Part shown: piece by piece, positions 60,901 to 64,000 of the stretch
How the letters are laid out: each line of letters begins with the position of its first letter
Position numbering within the stretch: the first letter of the stretch is position 1
Origin: Bacteroidota bacterium
Lineage (GTDB): Bacteria > Bacteroidota > Bacteroidia > Bacteroidales > Cfx3-03
Assembly: GCA_013390605.1 (NCBI GenBank)
Contig: JACAUB010000001.1
Location: 2,443,086-2,507,085 of the forward strand
Length of the DNA: 64,000 nucleotides
Direction of reading: 5' to 3'
Translations under genes and position numbers: made by a program
The notes under the pieces: model-generated
Database searches by the model: none
What the model was told of the DNA's origin: nothing
The model's input: only the letters and a program-made list of their open reading frames with translations

Positions 60901-63900
60901 CCTGAACCATAGTGGAATTGAAACTGTGGAGGTAGGCAAGTCACTACTCGGGGGTGTTGACAATAACCTGAACCATAGTGGAATTGAAACTGCGATAGCA
61001 CTCTACCCGCATGCATCTCTGGTGTTCAATAACCTGAACCATAGTGGAATTGAAACAACAAAAGACGGTCTTTCGCTTATACAAGCCAAATTCAATAACC
61101 TGAACCATAGTGGAATTGAAACAGGAACGTCGACGGTATTGTTTCATGAGGTCGTTGCAATAACCTGAACCATAGTGGAATTGAAACATTATCCGATTTA
61201 TGTTTTTCTTTTAATATTTGATCCAATAACCTGAACCATAGTGGAATTGAAACTATATAGCCATGATCTGCTTTAGGTAGATGGTCATACAATAACCTGA
61301 ACCATAGTGGAATTGAAACGTATAATAACTTTCAAAAAGTATATTTGCATTATTTCAATAACCTGAACCATAGTGGAATTGAAACTGGAATTGCAACCAA
61401 ATCCATATCTCTATGAAGGGTCAATAACCTGAACCATAGTGGAATTGAAACTTCTCCTGAGTTGAGTTGGTAGATGACGCCAACTCTCAATAACCTGAAC
61501 CATAGTGGAATTGAAACAAAGGATAACGACGTTATGGACTGAAATATCAGGTTCAATAACCTGAACCATAGTGGAATTGAAACCAAGTTGCTCCGTGCAG
61601 TTTGAAGTCAACCCTATGCAATAACCTGAACCATAGTGGAATTGAAACAAACCAAAACTTAAAATGAAAACACCAATCACCTATCAATAACCTGAACCAT
61701 AGTGGAATTGAAACAAGTTGAGGGATATCAGAAATGCTTTTAATGAGGCACAATAACCTGAACCATAGTGGAATTGAAACTAAGTATCATAAATAGTAGC
61801 GTATCCACTTAAAATTCAATAACCTGAACCATAGTGGAATTGAAACTAGATAAATTCCCGAGGTTGGTCATATCGGGAATCACCAATAACCTGAACCATA
61901 GTGGAATTGAAACTGTTGTGAATCTCCTTTTAAATGATAAATACTTCTCAATAACCTGAACCATAGTGGAATTGAAACATCGGAAATCTTACCTCTCAGT
62001 TATTTGCCAATATCAATAACCTGAACCATAGTGGAATTGAAACTAGTTTAGCGATTTGATGTTTTTTAGGGCGAAACTCAATAACCTGAACCATAGTGGA
62101 ATTGAAACAGATGATATCTGTACATCGGTTACAAACCGATTATTGGCAATAACCTGAACCATAGTGGAATTGAAACGGTTTCTTTCTGCTCATTGATTAA
62201 AATTTTCAGGAAACAATAACCTGAACCATAGTGGAATTGAAACGGGAACTGTTAGGCCCTACATCATTTATCGCATTTCAATAACCTGAACCATAGTGGA
62301 ATTGAAACTCTATTAACACTATTGGGCGTTGATGAGTTGGTCAGACAATAACCTGAACCATAGTGGAATTGAAACTTCAAAATATCTACATAATCAGTTT
62401 CCAAATCAAAACAATAACCTGAACCATAGTGGAATTGAAACTGGATGAAAATTTATAATGATAATGTGAAAATATTGCAATAACCTGAACCATAGTGGAA
62501 TTGAAACAACGAAGAGCACGCAACCGTTACCGAGTCGCCTGGGCAATAACCTGAACCATAGTGGAATTGAAACTACAGCGAACCATTTACATATACTTCA
62601 AGTCTTACACAATAACCTGAACCATAGTGGAATTGAAACCATTTAAGCTATCAGAATAGACAAAATTGGCCTCATTCAATAACCTGAACCATAGTGGAAT
62701 TGAAACATAAATGAAAACGAATATAATGCAAATTGGTGACCACCAATAACCTGAACCATAGTGGAATTGAAACGTGATCGAAATAAAAGATAAACTCTTT
62801 ACAGTAGGCAATAACCTGAACCATAGTGGAATTGAAACCTTCATCAAATGTAACCGTCACAAATAGCGAATGGGCAATAACCTGAACCATAGTGGAATTG
62901 AAACTTCTGTCAATTGATCAAATGCTTTGCATTTAACACACAATAACCTGAACCATAGTGGAATTGAAACTAGTGATTTGTCTGCACTTTTTCAAGTCCT
63001 ATCTGTCAATAACCTGAACCATAGTGGAATTGAAACCACGGTAATTTCTACTAATGCCGTGCTGACATTCGTACAATAACCTGAACCATAGTGGAATTGA
63101 AACATGAATCAAGCACAGGGTCGTAACGATTATAAGTAGGCAATAACCTGAACCATAGTGGAATTGAAACTGCAATAGTGTAATTTCACTACCTTCATTC
63201 TTATATGCAATAACCTGAACCATAGTGGAATTGAAACAACCATTGGTTTAAAATGGTGCTATGGAGTGCAGGAACAATAACCTGAACCATAGTGGAATTG
63301 AAACAGGTGGGAAGCACTATTTTAGATTAAGGTTAAATAAACAATAACCTGAACCATAGTGGAATTGAAACTAACGACAACCTTCTCTTCCACGATCTTC
63401 TGATAAACAATAACCTGAACCATAGTGGAATTGAAACGACATATTAAACAGACAATGAGCGCCATTGATATCATCAATAACCTGAACCATAGTGGAATTG
63501 AAACTTCAACGATGTCGACAAACCAACTCCCTTCAAAAGCAATAACCTGAACCATAGTGGAATTGAAACAGTTTAAAATTTGCTGATTCATAACGTCTTA
63601 AATTTCAATAACCTGAACCATAGTGGAATTGAAACTTCGACAATGCATCTGTAACATTTTTTGATATGTTCAATAACCTGAACCATAGTGGAATTGAAAC
63701 GATGCACAATGTGATCAACTTCAGTTATGCGGTTACAATAACCTGAACCATAGTGGAATTGAAACTGCTGACATTCGTAGATCAATTTTGCTACTAATCT
63801 TTCAATAACCTGAACCATAGTGGAATTGAAACTATTCCTAATCGTTGTTTCTTTTCCTATATAACCACAATAACCTGAACCATAGTGGAATTGAAACATC

Positions 63901-64000
63901 GTTGTAAGTGATGCCTCTAAACATGCTATTGCTCAATAACCTGAACCATAGTGGAATTGAAACTGTCTAAACATTTCAGCACCAGCACAAACGCCCTTCC
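57986..64000 (+). CRISPR. Type I-B-like CRISPR array, 91 repeats, continues past window
   Basis: The repeat is 30 bases, beginning CAATAACCTGAACCATAG and ending TGGAATTGAAAC. I counted 91 copies from 57986 to 63963 with a mean period of 66.1; spacers are 35-38 bases (90 complete, and the 37 bases after the last repeat may be a complete or cut spacer). All copies appear identical by eye, with no degenerate trailer repeat, so the array end has not been reached. The 3' end ATTGAAAC fits the 5' handle of type I-B crRNAs and sets transcription to the right, away from cas2. The 66-base period, a multiple of three, creates many long false frames on both strands. Confidence 0.99.

Noticed and set aside
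58087..63899. Many 60-140 codon open frames on both strands within the CRISPR array
   Set aside because: They arise because the repeat-spacer period is close to 66, a multiple of three, and the repeat is open in several frames. Their repeated peptides are translations of the CRISPR repeat.

Overview
The window reads as chromosomal DNA of a free-living member of the Bacteroidota (class Bacteroidia). The sequence is AT-rich. Supporting signs are a type IX secretion C-terminal sorting domain, a DUF2723 membrane glycosyltransferase, a TonB-plug/MG2 protein, a LamG-LruC lipoprotein, lipoprotein glycoside hydrolases, a Nudix-fold AraR/NrtR-type regulator, and several promoters matching the phylum's TTG-N20-TAnnTTTG form. 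The genus cannot be fixed from sequence alone.

Layout. 1-5604: tail of an unknown gene, then a leftward outer-membrane-factor / adaptor / RND efflux operon. 6022-13831: nitroreductase, a short T9SS cargo protein, DUF2723 glycosyltransferase, GH29 fucosidase, a small unknown gene and a Nudix-type regulator. 14972-24987: a PAS histidine kinase, then a leftward FtsX-type ABC exporter (adaptor, ATPase, permease) divergent from a sigma-54 response regulator and its kinase, with twin palindromes between them. 25161-32490: DUF302 protein, methyltransferase, membrane-anchored MutS-like ATPase, aminopeptidase P and a TonB-plug protein. 32691-40660: a loose carbohydrate/nucleoside group (GH2, LamG-LruC, nucleoside hydrolase, clan GH-A arabinofuranosidase-like). 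41153-47159: a leftward six-gene operon (GT2, YdjC/ChbG deacetylase, flippase-like protein, epimerase, ArnT-like GT39, TetR). It has the parts list of an undecaprenyl-phosphate amino-sugar pathway for lipid A, with a TetR-type operator at its promoter.

47160-50085 has no convincing gene but is full of structure. A six-unit degenerate array has a 65-66 bp period, three smaller repeat clusters have 66-67 bp periods, and there is a 131-bp inverted-repeat element. The period matches that of the live CRISPR array further right, so decayed CRISPR arrays are one explanation.

50086-64000 is a complete type I-B-like CRISPR-Cas locus: cas6-cas5-cas3-(cas8 candidate)-cas7-cas4-cas1-cas2, a 217-bp leader with inverted repeats, and an array of 91 apparently identical 30-nt repeats that runs off the right edge. 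The repeat end ATTGAAAC and the leader position show rightward transcription, so the newest spacers lie next to cas2. Two spacer pairs differ almost only at synonymous codon positions, and another pair overlaps by 14 nt and implies a 5'-CCG PAM. The array therefore appears to record repeated encounters with diverging relatives of the same invaders.
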